Position numbers and translations under genes: made by a program. Shown piece after piece: positions 9,425 to 18,436 of a stretch of DNA of 64,000 nt. The notes beneath the pieces were generated by a model. The model had not been told where the DNA came from. It saw only the letters and a list, made by a program, of their open reading frames with translations, and ran no database searches. The DNA comes from Desulfosarcinaceae bacterium (GTDB lineage Bacteria > Desulfobacterota > Desulfobacteria > Desulfobacterales > Desulfosarcinaceae), in the NCBI GenBank assembly GCA_030066015.1, contig JASJCL010000006.1, positions 1-64,000 of the forward strand, read 5' to 3'. Position 1 is the stretch's first letter. Each line of letters opens with the position of its first letter.

Positions 9425-10252
9425 ATGCAATTCCTGAGAACCCTTCGCCAGACGACCATCAGCGCCCGTATCGGCATGGCCATGGTCCTGATCACCCTTC
9501 TGGCAGCCATTCTGGCGCCCGTTATCGCACCCTATGAGGAGGCCGAGGTCGTCGCCGACGTATGGCTACCGCCGGGGGACGGTCATCTGTTGGGCACCGA
9601 CCAGTTGGGGCGCGATCTGTTCACCCGCATGGTCTATGGTGCACGCAACACCATCGCCATTGCGCTACTGATCACCTGCCTGGCCTTTCTGGTGGGGGTG
9701 GTCGGGGGGCTGCTGGCGGCCACCATGCGGGGGTGGGTGGATATGCTGCTCAGTCGCATCGTCGACGTTGTCATGGCCTTTCCGGCCCTGATTCTCTCCC
9801 TGATGGTGCTCTCCATCATGGGTGCCTCGATTCCGGTGCTGATCATCGTGATCTCTCTGCTCGACGCCACCAAGGTCTACCGTCTCGCCCGGGCCTTGGC
9901 CATGGACATCGAGGTGATGGAATTCGTGGAGGCGGCGCGGTTGAGCGGCGAAGGCACCTGGTGGATTATCACCAAGGAGATCTTGCCCAATGCGCTGCCC
10001 GCCCTCATCGCCGAATTTGGTCTGCGGTTCTGCTTCATCTTCCTCTTCATCAGCGCGCTGAGTTTCCTGGGGCTCGGCATCCAGCCACCGGCAGCGGATT
10101 GGGGCAGCATGGTGCGCGACAACGCGGGAGCGATCTCCTTCGACATGATGACGCCCCTGTGGCCGGCGGGCGCGATCGCTTTCTTGACCATCGGTATCAA
10201 CCTCGTCGTCGACTGGTTCTTGCATCGCAGCGCCCAGATTCGGGCACGCTAG
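9425..10252 (+). CDS. ABC importer permease, DppC type
   Basis: 275 residues from the ATG at 9425, preceded by GGGAGCGG; the longer frame overlaps the previous gene. The N-terminus has the OppC_N segment, then the DppC hallmark HLLGTDQLGRDLFTRMVYGA and an EAA loop (EAARLSGEGTWWIITKEILP). About six membrane helices are visible. It pairs with the DppB-type permease at 8454 to form the importer channel. The stop codon is followed at once by a strong hairpin. Confidence 0.92.
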   Translation: MQFLRTLRQTTISARIGMAMVLITLLAAILAPVIAPYEEAEVVADVWLPPGDGHLLGTDQLGRDLFTRMVYGARNTIAIALLITCLAFLVGVVGGLLAATMRGWVDMLLSRIVDVVMAFPALILSLMVLSIMGASIPVLIIVISLLDATKVYRLARALAMDIEVMEFVEAARLSGEGTWWIITKEILPNALPALIAEFGLRFCFIFLFISALSFLGLGIQPPAADWGSMVRDNAGAISFDMMTPLWPAGAIAFLTIGINLVVDWFLHRSAQIRAR

Positions 10253-10286
10253 CCGGCGATCGGCGCCGCTGAAGGCCGATCGCCGG
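10253..10286 (+). other. Intergenic hairpin after the second permease
   Basis: A perfect 12-bp inverted repeat, CCGGCGATCGGC (10253-10264) and GCCGATCGCCGG (10275-10286), with a 10-base loop begins at the base after the permease stop codon. There is no T-run. A weaker hairpin (CAGGACC 11959-11965, GGTCCTG 11978-11984) follows the ATPase gene, so successive junctions in this operon carry stem-loops. Confidence 0.5.
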
Positions 10287-10314
10287 TCCACCCCTCATGA
10301 ATGGGAACAGCCAC

Positions 10315-11958
10315 ATGGACCCTTTGCTTTCCATCCGAGAACTGACCCTCAAGGGGCGCGGCAACGACGCCTGGGTTACCTTACTGGACAAGATCGATCT
10401 GGACCTCCGAAGGGGTGAAGTCCTGGGCCTCATCGGCGAATCCGGTGCCGGCAAATCGACGCTCGGTCTGGCCGCCATGGGCTATACCCGCACCGGTTGC
10501 CGCATCACCGAGGGGTCGGTGATGTTTGACGGTATGCAGCTGGTCGGTGCCCCCAGAAAAGCGCTGCTGGCCCTGCGGGGGACGCGCATTGCCTACGTGG
10601 CGCAGAGTGCGGCCGCCTCCTTCAATCCCGCCCACCAGTTGGTCCATCAGTTTGCGGAAACCCCAGTGCAGCGAGGGATCATGGATTTCGACGCGGCACG
10701 CCAGAAAGCCGAAAGACTCTATCGCCGACTTCAGTTGCCCCGTCCCGAGCGCATCGGCTTCCGCTATCCCCATCAGGTTTCCGGCGGTCAGTTGCAGCGG
10801 GCGATGGTGGCCATGGCCATGGCCTGCGACCCCGACATCATTGTCTTTGACGAGCCCACGACCGCTCTGGATGTCACCACCCAGATCGAGGTCTTGTCGG
10901 CCATCAAGGAGGCCATTCAACTGCGCCAGACCGCCGCGCTCTACATCACGCATGACCTGGCCGTGGTCGCCCAGGTGGCGGACCGGATCATGGTGCTGCA
11001 ACACGGCCGGCAGGTCGAAGAGGGGGGAACACGCGACCTCATCGACGCCCCCAAGGAGTCCTACACCCGCGATCTGCTCAACGTTCGTCGTCAGAAGAAA
11101 ACCACCATCTCCCCCTCCAGAGAGGTCGTCCTCGAGGTGACCGGTGTTACCGCCGGCTACACCAAGCGGAAAAACGTGGTTGAAGAGATCAGCCTGAAGG
11201 TCCGCAAGGGCAGAACGGTGGCCGTCGTCGGAGAGAGCGGCAGTGGGAAAACCAGCCTGGCCCGCGTCATAACGGGTCTACTGCCCGCCGCCCAGGGACA
11301 GATCAGCTTCGACGGTGCGGTATTGGCGCCCAGCCTCAAAGGGCGCAGCAAGGAGACCCTGCGGCGGCTCCGAATGGTCTATCAGATGCCGGACGTGGCG
11401 TTGAACCCCCGCCAAAAGATCCGGCGCATTTTGGGGCGCCCACTGGAGTTTTTCTTCCACATGGACGCGCAAGCGAAGCAGCGCAAGGTGCTCGAACTCC
11501 TGGACATGATCGAAATGGGGCCGGAATTCTACGATCGCTACCCCTCGGAGTTGTCCGGTGGTCAAAAGCAGCGCATCTGCATCGCCAGGGCACTCGCCTC
11601 GCAGCCGGACCTGATCATTTGTGATGAGGTCACCAGTGCGCTGGACCAGCTGGTGGCCGAGGGGATCTTGAAGCTGCTGCAGCGCCTTCAGGACCAGTTG
11701 GGGGTATCATACCTCTTCATCACCCATGACCTGGCGACGGTCAAGGCGATTGCCGACGAAGTGATTGTGATGCTCAAGGGAAGAATTGTCGAGCAAGGGC
11801 CCCGCGACGAGATGTTCATCCCGCCCCACCACGATTATACGCGGCGGCTTTTCCGCTCGGTACCGGAGATGGATCCGGCATGGTTGGACAACTTGCTGGC
11901 CAGCCGCGATGGCGACCAATTGGGGTATTTCGAGCGATCCGATGAACCAGTGGTTTAA
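10315..11958 (+). CDS. Double ABC ATPase (DppD-DppF fusion) of the same importer
   Basis: 547 residues from the ATG at 10315, which has GGGAAC upstream; an ATG at 10297 in the same frame is the alternative. Two complete nucleotide-binding domains lie in tandem. The first has Walker A GESGAGKST, signature VSGGQLQRAMVAMAMA and Walker B IIVFDEPTTALD. The second has Walker A GESGSGKTS, signature LSGGQKQRICIARALA and LIICDEVTSALD. Each is followed by an H-loop (YITHDLAVV and FITHDLATV). This is the YejF/GsiA-like layout in which one chain supplies both ATPases for a family-5 importer. It acts on the cytoplasmic face of the permeases encoded just upstream. Confidence 0.92.
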   Translation: MDPLLSIRELTLKGRGNDAWVTLLDKIDLDLRRGEVLGLIGESGAGKSTLGLAAMGYTRTGCRITEGSVMFDGMQLVGAPRKALLALRGTRIAYVAQSAAASFNPAHQLVHQFAETPVQRGIMDFDAARQKAERLYRRLQLPRPERIGFRYPHQVSGGQLQRAMVAMAMACDPDIIVFDEPTTALDVTTQIEVLSAIKEAIQLRQTAALYITHDLAVVAQVADRIMVLQHGRQVEEGGTRDLIDAPKESYTRDLLNVRRQKKTTISPSREVVLEVTGVTAGYTKRKNVVEEISLKVRKGRTVAVVGESGSGKTSLARVITGLLPAAQGQISFDGAVLAPSLKGRSKETLRRLRMVYQMPDVALNPRQKIRRILGRPLEFFFHMDAQAKQRKVLELLDMIEMGPEFYDRYPSELSGGQKQRICIARALASQPDLIICDEVTSALDQLVAEGILKLLQRLQDQLGVSYLFITHDLATVKAIADEVIVMLKGRIVEQGPRDEMFIPPHHDYTRRLFRSVPEMDPAWLDNLLASRDGDQLGYFERSDEPVV

Positions 11959-12005
11959 CAGGACCAGGGCTCCATGGGGTCCTGGACCACCCCGATAGCG
12001 CCGCC

Positions 12006-13430
12006 ATGATCCCACCGCATCGCCTGCTTCGCTGCCTCGAGCCAGCCGACCTCGAACGGATCCACCAGGATTCGCTCAAGGTGCTGGCCGAGGTGGGGGT
12101 TGTCTTCGACGCCGATGAAATCGTCGAGATGTTCAAACGGAGGGGCGCCAAGGTCGACCAGCGCAGAGTCTACCTCACCGAAGCGATGGTGCGCGGCGCG
12201 CTGGAGACCTGTCCGCGCCGTTTTACCATGGTCGGTCGAACGGCGGAGGCGTCGATTTCCATTGGCCATCATCAGGAGCGCATGGTTGTTTCACCCGGCA
12301 ATGGCACCCTCTACATCCAGGAGATCTCTGGTGAGCGCCGCAAAGCGGTGCTGTCCGATTTCGATCAGATCACCCGATTGTGTGAGCAGAGCCGCCATGT
12401 GCATCTGGTGGGCAGCCTTCCGGTGGAACCGATCGATATCCCGCAAGCCGCACGGCCGGCGCGACTGGTCCACCACCTGATGCGGCACAGCCGCAAGCCC
12501 TTGTTGGGCGTTGCGGCCACGCGAGAAGAGGCAGAGGCGGTATTTGATATCATCGAGATCGCTTTCGGTTGCAGCGGCTTTCTCGACGACCACGTGGCGA
12601 TCGCCTATAGTGTCAATCCCGCCAGTCCGCTCTGCTTCGAAGCCTTGAGCTGTGCCACCCTCGCCGCATACGCCAGACGCAACCAGGCCGTATTTGTTCT
12701 GCCCGGCATCCTGGCGGGAATCAGCGGTCCCCTTGACCTCACCGGACTCGTCACCCTCTCCAACGCCGAAATTCTGGCCGCCCTGGTGTGCGTTCAATTG
12801 ATCCGTCCGGGAGCGCCGGTGGTCTATTGCCCCGGCACCTTCATGGTGAACATGAAGAACGTGTACACAGTCACCGCATCGCCCCTGAGCAATCTGGTGA
12901 ACATGGCCGGGCTCCAACTGGCCAGGCACTACTACGATCTCCCCTGTCGGACGATGGGCGGCATGACGGACGCCAAGATGGTCGATTTTCAGGCGGGTGC
13001 GGAGAGCATGCAGAATTTGGTGCTCTATACGATGGCCGGTGCCAACATCATCAGTCAGTGCCTGGGGGTGATGGACTCGCTCACGGTGACCTCCTTCGAG
13101 AAATGGGTTCTCGACGAAGAGCTCTTGGGGCGGATTGCGTGTTTGGAGCGACAATTCGATCAATTGGTCTCGGAGGATCCGGCCGCCGCCATCGCTGCGG
13201 TCGGCATCAGCGGCAGTTACCTGACCCAGCCCACCACCATGCACAATTGCCGCAACATCTGGATGCCGACCCTATCGAACTGGGATCCCCATGACGCCTG
13301 GTGTCGCAATGGCCGGCCACCGATTCTGGAACGGGCCCACCACCTTTTCCTGGAGAGGATGGAGAACTGTGAAACGCCGGTACTGCCGCGGGATATCGAC
13401 CGGGACATCCGGAAGTACATCGACCGATGA
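12006..13430 (+). CDS. MttB-family methyltransferase without pyrrolysine
   Basis: 474 residues, close to the usual 470-500 of the trimethylamine methyltransferase (MttB) superfamily. Family segments are visible throughout: an N-terminal LKVLAEVGVVFDADEIVEMF helix pair, then VSPGNGTLYI, IAYSVNPASPL and PVVYCPGTFMVNMK, and a C-terminal MGGMTDAKMVDFQAG. The gene has no internal TAG, so it belongs to the non-pyrrolysine branch, whose characterised members (MtgB, MtpB, MtcB) demethylate glycine betaine, proline betaine or carnitine with a corrinoid protein as acceptor. It follows a dedicated ABC importer by 47 bases and precedes an IclR regulator. The substrate is inferred to be a quaternary or tertiary amine taken up by that importer. 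No strong ribosome site precedes the start. Confidence 0.88.
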   Translation: MIPPHRLLRCLEPADLERIHQDSLKVLAEVGVVFDADEIVEMFKRRGAKVDQRRVYLTEAMVRGALETCPRRFTMVGRTAEASISIGHHQERMVVSPGNGTLYIQEISGERRKAVLSDFDQITRLCEQSRHVHLVGSLPVEPIDIPQAARPARLVHHLMRHSRKPLLGVAATREEAEAVFDIIEIAFGCSGFLDDHVAIAYSVNPASPLCFEALSCATLAAYARRNQAVFVLPGILAGISGPLDLTGLVTLSNAEILAALVCVQLIRPGAPVVYCPGTFMVNMKNVYTVTASPLSNLVNMAGLQLARHYYDLPCRTMGGMTDAKMVDFQAGAESMQNLVLYTMAGANIISQCLGVMDSLTVTSFEKWVLDEELLGRIACLERQFDQLVSEDPAAAIAAVGISGSYLTQPTTMHNCRNIWMPTLSNWDPHDAWCRNGRPPILERAHHLFLERMENCETPVLPRDIDRDIRKYIDR

Positions 13431-13512
13431 GGGGCGGAACGGCGCCGGCGTTCGGTTGCACAGCAGCGGTAGCGCCTTGCCGGGCCAAGCCCGCTTCCCA
13501 GCGCTGTCGAAG

Positions 13513-14349
13513 ATGACACCCCATTGCTGCCTCGCCGATGGAGACGCCGTCCCAGCCCTGCCAACGCAGCGGCGCACCCCCACCGGTCGGGGATCGGCGA
13601 GCCTCGAAAAGGGGTTGGTCATCTTGTCGCTTTTCGATCGCCGGCATCCCTACTGGCGGGTGTCGGAGATCTCGAAAGCAACCGGTATCCATCGCACCTC
13701 TGTCTGTCGGTATGTCAACACGCTGGTGGCGTTGGGATTTTTGGCCAGGCGGGCAGAGAGCAAATTACTGCATTTGAGTGCGGCGACCCTCATGATGGGG
13801 CACAGCTTTCTCGATGGCTGCGAATTGCGCAATCGCGTCAAGCCCGTCGTCGACCTCATGTACCGAGAATACCACACGCCGATCACAACGGCATTGGTAC
13901 ACCAGGTCGATTTGGTGCCGTTGTACCGCCAGGAAGGATCCGCAGCGGATGGGCACCTTCCGACGTGGCGGACGGATGGGCTGTCTCTGCGGGTGTTGGA
14001 AACGACCGTGTTGGCCCACATGCGCCCGCACCATCGGAAGGCCTATTTGGCCGCAAGCGGATCGCGGCGCAGGACTGCCGGCCGACGACTGTCAGCAGAT
14101 GCGCTGCTACCGGAACTCGCACGGGTTGAAGCGCGCGGATATGCCATCGACAACCAAGCGGCGACGACGGGCATCATCCGCATTGGCGCGCCTGTCTGGG
14201 ACCATCGCCTGGACGCTGTCACGGCTGCGGTGGGGCTGGAATGTGACCCGGCCCCACATTCAGACACGCAGGTTGATGCGCAGTATATCGGGGTGCTGCT
14301 GAGATTGGCGGACGAGTTGTCAACCCTGTTGACCAACGTCGGCACTTAA
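13513..14349 (+). CDS. IclR-family transcriptional regulator
   Basis: About 278 residues from the ATG at 13513. A longer frame opens at 13291 but would overlap the methyltransferase gene by 140 bases, and a nearby GTG or TTG start cannot be excluded. The N-terminal winged helix reads SLEKGLVILSLF followed by VSEISKATGIHRTSVCRYVN, the IclR helix-turn-helix. The C-terminal part is an IclR effector-binding domain of the GAF-like fold: it reads MGHSFLDGCELRNRVKPVV after the linker and ends in AAVGLE. Gene position directly after the ABC/MttB operon suggests it controls that operon. The effector is probably the transported compound. Confidence 0.85.
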   Translation: MTPHCCLADGDAVPALPTQRRTPTGRGSASLEKGLVILSLFDRRHPYWRVSEISKATGIHRTSVCRYVNTLVALGFLARRAESKLLHLSAATLMMGHSFLDGCELRNRVKPVVDLMYREYHTPITTALVHQVDLVPLYRQEGSAADGHLPTWRTDGLSLRVLETTVLAHMRPHHRKAYLAASGSRRRTAGRRLSADALLPELARVEARGYAIDNQAATTGIIRIGAPVWDHRLDAVTAAVGLECDPAPHSDTQVDAQYIGVLLRLADELSTLLTNVGT

Positions 14350-14388
14350 GATCGAGCCGGCTGCCGTGCCACTTGCCGCCCCGCGGGC

Positions 14389-14688
14389 TCATTCTCCGGC
14401 CAAGGCGCTTATCATCTCATTCACTTCACCCATCGAAGAGACGGGATGGACTTCAAAGGTGCAGAAGGGGACGTACTGCTGCAAGGTATTCATCAGTTCA
14501 AGCTTCGTCGCCTCATAGATCGCATAGCCTCTGTTCTCCCCGGTGAATGCGCCCCAATCCTTCAAGGTTCCCGTCTCCCTGTCCTGGGCGACCATGGTCA
14601 TCAAGAGCCCCCAACCAGCGCCTCTCTCTTGGCGGTCAATTGGAATTTTGGTTTGGTCGACTTCCCAGAAAGCAACATATTTTTCCAT
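14389..14688 (-). CDS. Small cytoplasmic protein, unknown function (DUF3303-like)
   Basis: 99 residues with a very good ribosome site (AAAGGAG 6 bases before the ATG), so it is probably expressed. It has no signal peptide or membrane helix. The pattern (VAFWEVDQTKIP near the start, KDWGAFTGENRGYAIYEATK in the middle and a terminal strand CTFEVHPV) resembles dimeric alpha+beta barrel proteins of the DUF3303 kind. This is a resemblance of pattern only. It is a stand-alone gene on the minus strand, convergent with the IclR gene. Confidence 0.65.
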   Translation of the reverse strand: MEKYVAFWEVDQTKIPIDRQERGAGWGLLMTMVAQDRETGTLKDWGAFTGENRGYAIYEATKLELMNTLQQYVPFCTFEVHPVSSMGEVNEMISALAGE

Positions 14689-15110
14689 TTAGGATCTCCT
14701 TTCGGGTTATGCGGTTGCCGCCAGCCGCGGGTGGATGATTCAAGAAATCGCATCCTTGGCAGGCCAATTTATCGGTGGCAGCCCCTCAAGTGGCATCCGC
14801 GAATTGGGAACCTGCGGTTGGCTATGAGGGGTTCACCGGGCCAAAAAAGGGGGGTATCGATGGGCGCCAAAAACGTAGCGGCGCGAATTGCAGCTGCGGG
14901 AAGCGATGACTGCCGAGTGGCGAGGTCCGGTCAACGGGTCGAAAAACGGTGACGGGTCGGGTACCGAATCGGTGAGATCGAGTTGGGGGGAGTATACCGC
15001 AATCGAAGTGCTGGATCAATTACCACATTGTGGTATCTGGTATCGCATCGGGCTGAAAAGGACGATGCGGTCTGAGCGGGAGAGACGCCGTTGGTCGGCC
15101 CATCTCCACG
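14689..15110. other. Intergenic region with a perfect 15-bp palindrome
   Basis: About 420 bases without a credible gene. It contains TACCACATTGTGGTA at 15021-15035 (7-bp arms, one central base), followed by a third partial copy (TGGTATC at 15037). The symmetry is that of a dimeric regulator's operator, but no neighbouring gene identifies the protein. Confidence 0.4.
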
Positions 15111-15518
15111 TCAGCCAATGGCGATCGAGGTCAAGCCGATCTTGTTGAGTTTTTGGGTCACCAGCTCCAAGGTGAACGGTTTGATGATGTAATCGTCACA
15201 TCCGCCTTTGATGCTGTCCATGACGGTCTCTTGATCGGCATGCGAGGTGACCATCAGGATCTTGGCCCGGTCCTCTTTCGCGATCGCGTTGGTGCTCTCG
15301 AACATGCGGATCTTGGACAGAACTTCCGTTCCCCCCATGTCCGGCATGGAAACATCCAGGGTGATCAGCTTGAAGGGTACCCGGTTCAGCAATGCTTCCG
15401 TGAAGGCTTCCAGCGCCTCGTTGCCGCTGCCGACGGCCACGCAATCGCCATAGTGTTGCATGATCCTTTGCATTTTCATACGGCTGACCATTTCATCATC
15501 AACAACCAATATCCTCAT
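15111..15518 (-). CDS. Single-domain response regulator (CheY-like)
   Basis: 135 residues from the ATG at 15518, which has GGAGG 8 bases upstream. It consists of a receiver domain only: acidic pair DD at 7-8 (MRILVVDDEMVSR), phosphoacceptor Asp55 in TLDVSMPDMGG, Thr/Ser switch position in MVTSHAD and Lys in IIKPFTLELV. It has no output domain, so it acts by protein contact or as a phosphate relay partner. It ends the minus-strand series of hybrid kinase, FIST protein and hybrid kinase, and probably accepts phosphate from one of their HPt domains. Confidence 0.9.
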   Translation of the reverse strand: MRILVVDDEMVSRMKMQRIMQHYGDCVAVGSGNEALEAFTEALLNRVPFKLITLDVSMPDMGGTEVLSKIRMFESTNAIAKEDRAKILMVTSHADQETVMDSIKGGCDDYIIKPFTLELVTQKLNKIGLTSIAIG

Positions 15519-15617
15519 ACGTCTGCCTCCACTGCTGATCATGACCTGGACAGGGCGGGCGTAGGCTGCGCCGCTTGATACTATTCGTGAACGTCAACAA
15601 ACGCCTGCTCACAGGAT

Positions 15618-15863
15618 AAAAGGTCTCCACCACTCGCGGGTCGAATTGCGAACCAGTGCCTTTCATAATGATACGTCTGGCACGCGCGTGCGTAAAGGGC
15701 TCTTTGCAGGGGCGGTTGCATCCGACGATGGGATGCGTTTTCATGACCGCAAACGCTTTGTCGTCACGGCCACCCGCCTCTCGCAAGCCAATCCATCGAG
15801 GCGGTGTTCCAATCTCTTGCGGCTGACCAAGGCCTCATCCATCACCAGCACTTTCTTCGACAT
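15618..15863 (-). pseudogene. Remnant of an RpfG-like response regulator with HD-GYP domain
   Basis: A good start (AAGGA, then ATG at 15863) opens a receiver-like frame, MSKKVLVMDEALVSRKRLEH, which stops after about 40 codons. In another frame the DNA then matches two separated pieces of an HD-GYP domain. DDKAFAVMKTHPIVG corresponds to the usual start of the domain, and KEPFTHARARRIIMKGTGSQ (followed by FDPRVV) corresponds to its end. The catalytic HD and GYP core between them and most of the receiver are missing. The gene has therefore suffered at least two deletions and a frameshift. It starts 11 bases after the hybrid-kinase stop, so it was once part of that operon, probably as a c-di-GMP phosphodiesterase output. 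Confidence 0.75.
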
Positions 15864-15874
15864 GTCGATTTCCT

Positions 15875-18427
15875 TCAACCGGCCAAAGCGGCCGCAAAGG
15901 CGTGGAGCCGGATTCTCTCCCGATCCAGCGTCGATACAATGTCCGCCGCACGGGTCAATCGTCCCGATTTACCTGTCACCTCGAGACGCGCTGCCGCCCC
16001 GGCGAGTGCGTCGGCCGTCAGATTGGCGGCGCCGCCTTTGATGGCATGGGCTTCCTTGGCAAGCAGGTCGGCGTTTCCATCTGCGATGGCCGCCCGGATG
16101 GTGTGGATCTGCTGGTCGACCCTTTTGAGGAAACCGGACAGCACCTCCATCAGAAAATCGGGATCATTATCGAACTCCGCGATCGCTTGGTGATAATTTA
16201 TTGGGGCGGCAGTTGAATCCGCGGGGTCGGTGCTTGGGCCGTCCGCAGGTTCGTGGTCCCTAGACGCGGCGGTTTCGGTCCATTGGCGGACGATAGACAG
16301 CAGGTGGGCCTTTTTGAGGGGCTTGGCGATGTAGTCGTCCGCACCGGCGGCAAGACACTTCTCGCGATCGCCCGTCATCGAGTGGGCCGTCATGGCCACG
16401 ATGGGGATGTGCCCGGCGGCGGCCCCCCGGCCCGCGCGGGCCTCCTTTTCACGAATCGCGCGGGTGGCCGTATACCCGTCCATCACGGGCATCTGGATAT
16501 CCATCAGGATCAAGGCATAGTCACGGCGGCCAACGGCCTGCAGTGCTTCCTGGCCATTTTCGGCCAGATCCACCGTATAGCCGGCATTGCGCAGATGCCT
16601 GAGGGCGACCTGTTGATTGGTGGGATAGTCGTCGACCACGAGAATGCGGACGCCCCTGCCGCGACCTTCGGCGATGGTATGCTGGGTGATCAGCGGCCAT
16701 GCCGAACGCGGCGTCGCGATCTCGCGTCCGAAGACCATTTTGATGGTCTGGTTGAGGTCATCGATGGTGATCGGTTTGTGGAGGTAACCGTCAACGCCGA
16801 TGCGGCGGCATCTCGCTGCATCGTCCGTTGAACGGATATCGGCCACCAGAACAATCGCGGTCTGACTGAAGCGGCCGTTCGTTCTGACCTTGGCAGCCAG
16901 GTCAAAACCGTTCATGCCGGGCAGCCGGATATCGGATATCATCAGGTCGAAGGGGGGATGGGCCGCTGCCAACTGCTTCAATGCCGCCTCGCCACTGGGG
17001 CATTCATGGACGTCGCAGCCGAACTGGGTCAGATATTCGGCGATAATTTCTCTGGCGGTTCCGCTGTCATCCACGAGCATCGTCTTGAGACTGGCGAATT
17101 CAGTTGCCGGTGAAGCGCATTGCGAGCGCTGCGCAGCCGCCTTCGCGAGGACCGCCGTAAACCAGAAGGTGGTGCCCTTCCCCGGTTCGCTGATCACACC
17201 GATCTTGCCCCCCATCAGCTCCACCAGGTCCTTCGCAATGGTCGTCCCCAGACCGGTACCGCCGAATTTACGGGTCATGGAACCGTCCACTTGGGTGAAA
17301 CCATCGAAGATGTTCTCCTGGCGCTCTTGCGGGATACCGATGCCGGTGTCGGACACCTCGAAGCGGACCTCGACCGCGGTGGATCGATGGGCCACCGCTT
17401 CCGCCCGGATGACGATTTCGCCGGCTTCGGTGAATTTCAATGCATTGCCCGTCAGATTTCTCAGAATTTGACGCAGCCGACCCGGGTCGCCGATCAATTG
17501 TCGTGGCATTGTTGGGGATACGAAGGACGCAAACTCCAAACCCTGCTTTCTGGCCAGCATGGCCACGCTGTTGGAGATGTCTTCGATAAGCAGGCGCGGA
17601 TCGAAGGGAATGCTGTCGAGTGTCAACTTGCCGGCTTCGATTTTGGAGAAATCGAGAAAGGCGTTGATCATTTCGAGCAGATCACCCGATACACTGTCGA
17701 TGGTTTCGAGGATCTTGCGCTGCTCATCCGTTAGCGCTGTATCCAGCGCCAGTTCGGTCATTCCGATGATGCCGTTTAGCGGCGTCCGAATCTCGTGGCT
17801 CATGTTCGCCAGGAACTGACTCTTGGCGACATTGGCCGCCTCCGCCTTTCGGGCCATGATGTTGGCTTGTTTGATGGCCGCATGCAATTGCTCATTGCGC
17901 CGCATGTTTTGCAGGGCTTGAGATGCCAGCGGCGTGAAGCGTTGCAGCAAGTGCATGTGGCGACGGTTGAAATAGGCCTTCTTGCCGCTGATGAGGACGA
18001 GCATTGCGCGAAGATTCGCTGATTCAAAAGAGATGTGCAGGGCGGAGGCGACGCGGCGCTTGATCTCAGGGGGCTGTAAGCGCCATTCGGGCTTCTGTTC
18101 GATGTCGAAGAGAATCACCGGCTGGCCCCCGAAAACGCGGTCGAACATCTCGTGGGGTTGCCAGCGGCTGTGCTCGAAAAGCGGGTCGCTGAACGCCACC
18201 ACGGCCAATTGGGCAGGACGTCGCTCGCGCAGAACGAAGGCGTGGTCGAAGTCAATCAGCTTCTTCAGAATCCCCAGGAGACGGAGGAAGACGTCCTTGG
18301 TGTCCTTTGAGCGGGTCAGGATGCGCAGGCCTTCAAGCAAGCCTTCGGACTCCTTGCGCTGCATCTTTTCCCGTTTCCGCGCGAGGTCGAGATCCAATAA
18401 CACCTCGCGAAGATCTTCTCGCTTCAT
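15875..18427 (-). CDS. Cytoplasmic hybrid sensor kinase: GAF, HisKA, HATPase, REC, REC, HPt
   Basis: 850 residues without membrane helices. An N-terminal GAF-like sensor (about 35-180) is followed by HisKA with His211 in [20 protein letters not shown]. The ATPase domain (about 310-430) has VSDTGIGIP and [13 protein letters not shown]. Two receivers follow: REC1 (about 446-565, Asp499 in SDIRLPG) and REC2 (about 594-715, Asp643 in [11 protein letters not shown]). A C-terminal HPt domain carries His794 in [13 protein letters not shown]. This permits an internal His-Asp-His relay with output to a separate regulator, such as the single-domain REC at 15111. The core and relay part closely resemble those of the 1463-residue kinase at 19716, so the two are paralogues with different sensors. 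Confidence 0.93.
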   Translation of the reverse strand: MKREDLREVLLDLDLARKREKMQRKESEGLLEGLRILTRSKDTKDVFLRLLGILKKLIDFDHAFVLRERRPAQLAVVAFSDPLFEHSRWQPHEMFDRVFGGQPVILFDIEQKPEWRLQPPEIKRRVASALHISFESANLRAMLVLISGKKAYFNRRHMHLLQRFTPLASQALQNMRRNEQLHAAIKQANIMARKAEAANVAKSQFLANMSHEIRTPLNGIIGMTELALDTALTDEQRKILETIDSVSGDLLEMINAFLDFSKIEAGKLTLDSIPFDPRLLIEDISNSVAMLARKQGLEFASFVSPTMPRQLIGDPGRLRQILRNLTGNALKFTEAGEIVIRAEAVAHRSTAVEVRFEVSDTGIGIPQERQENIFDGFTQVDGSMTRKFGGTGLGTTIAKDLVELMGGKIGVISEPGKGTTFWFTAVLAKAAAQRSQCASPATEFASLKTMLVDDSGTAREIIAEYLTQFGCDVHECPSGEAALKQLAAAHPPFDLMISDIRLPGMNGFDLAAKVRTNGRFSQTAIVLVADIRSTDDAARCRRIGVDGYLHKPITIDDLNQTIKMVFGREIATPRSAWPLITQHTIAEGRGRGVRILVVDDYPTNQQVALRHLRNAGYTVDLAENGQEALQAVGRRDYALILMDIQMPVMDGYTATRAIREKEARAGRGAAAGHIPIVAMTAHSMTGDREKCLAAGADDYIAKPLKKAHLLSIVRQWTETAASRDHEPADGPSTDPADSTAAPINYHQAIAEFDNDPDFLMEVLSGFLKRVDQQIHTIRAAIADGNADLLAKEAHAIKGGAANLTADALAGAAARLEVTGKSGRLTRAADIVSTLDRERIRLHAFAAALAG

Positions 18428-18436
18428 GACAAACCC

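Noticed and set aside
12006-13430. Possible pyrrolysine-containing trimethylamine methyltransferase
   Set aside because: The frame runs its full length without any TAG and ends at TGA, so it is the non-pyrrolysine type.
14820-14960. GC-rich stretch with GGGCCAAAAAAGG that looked like part of a riboswitch aptamer
   Set aside because: It lacks the conserved core and paired elements of c-di-GMP, cobalamin or SAM aptamers, and does not lead into a gene on either strand.
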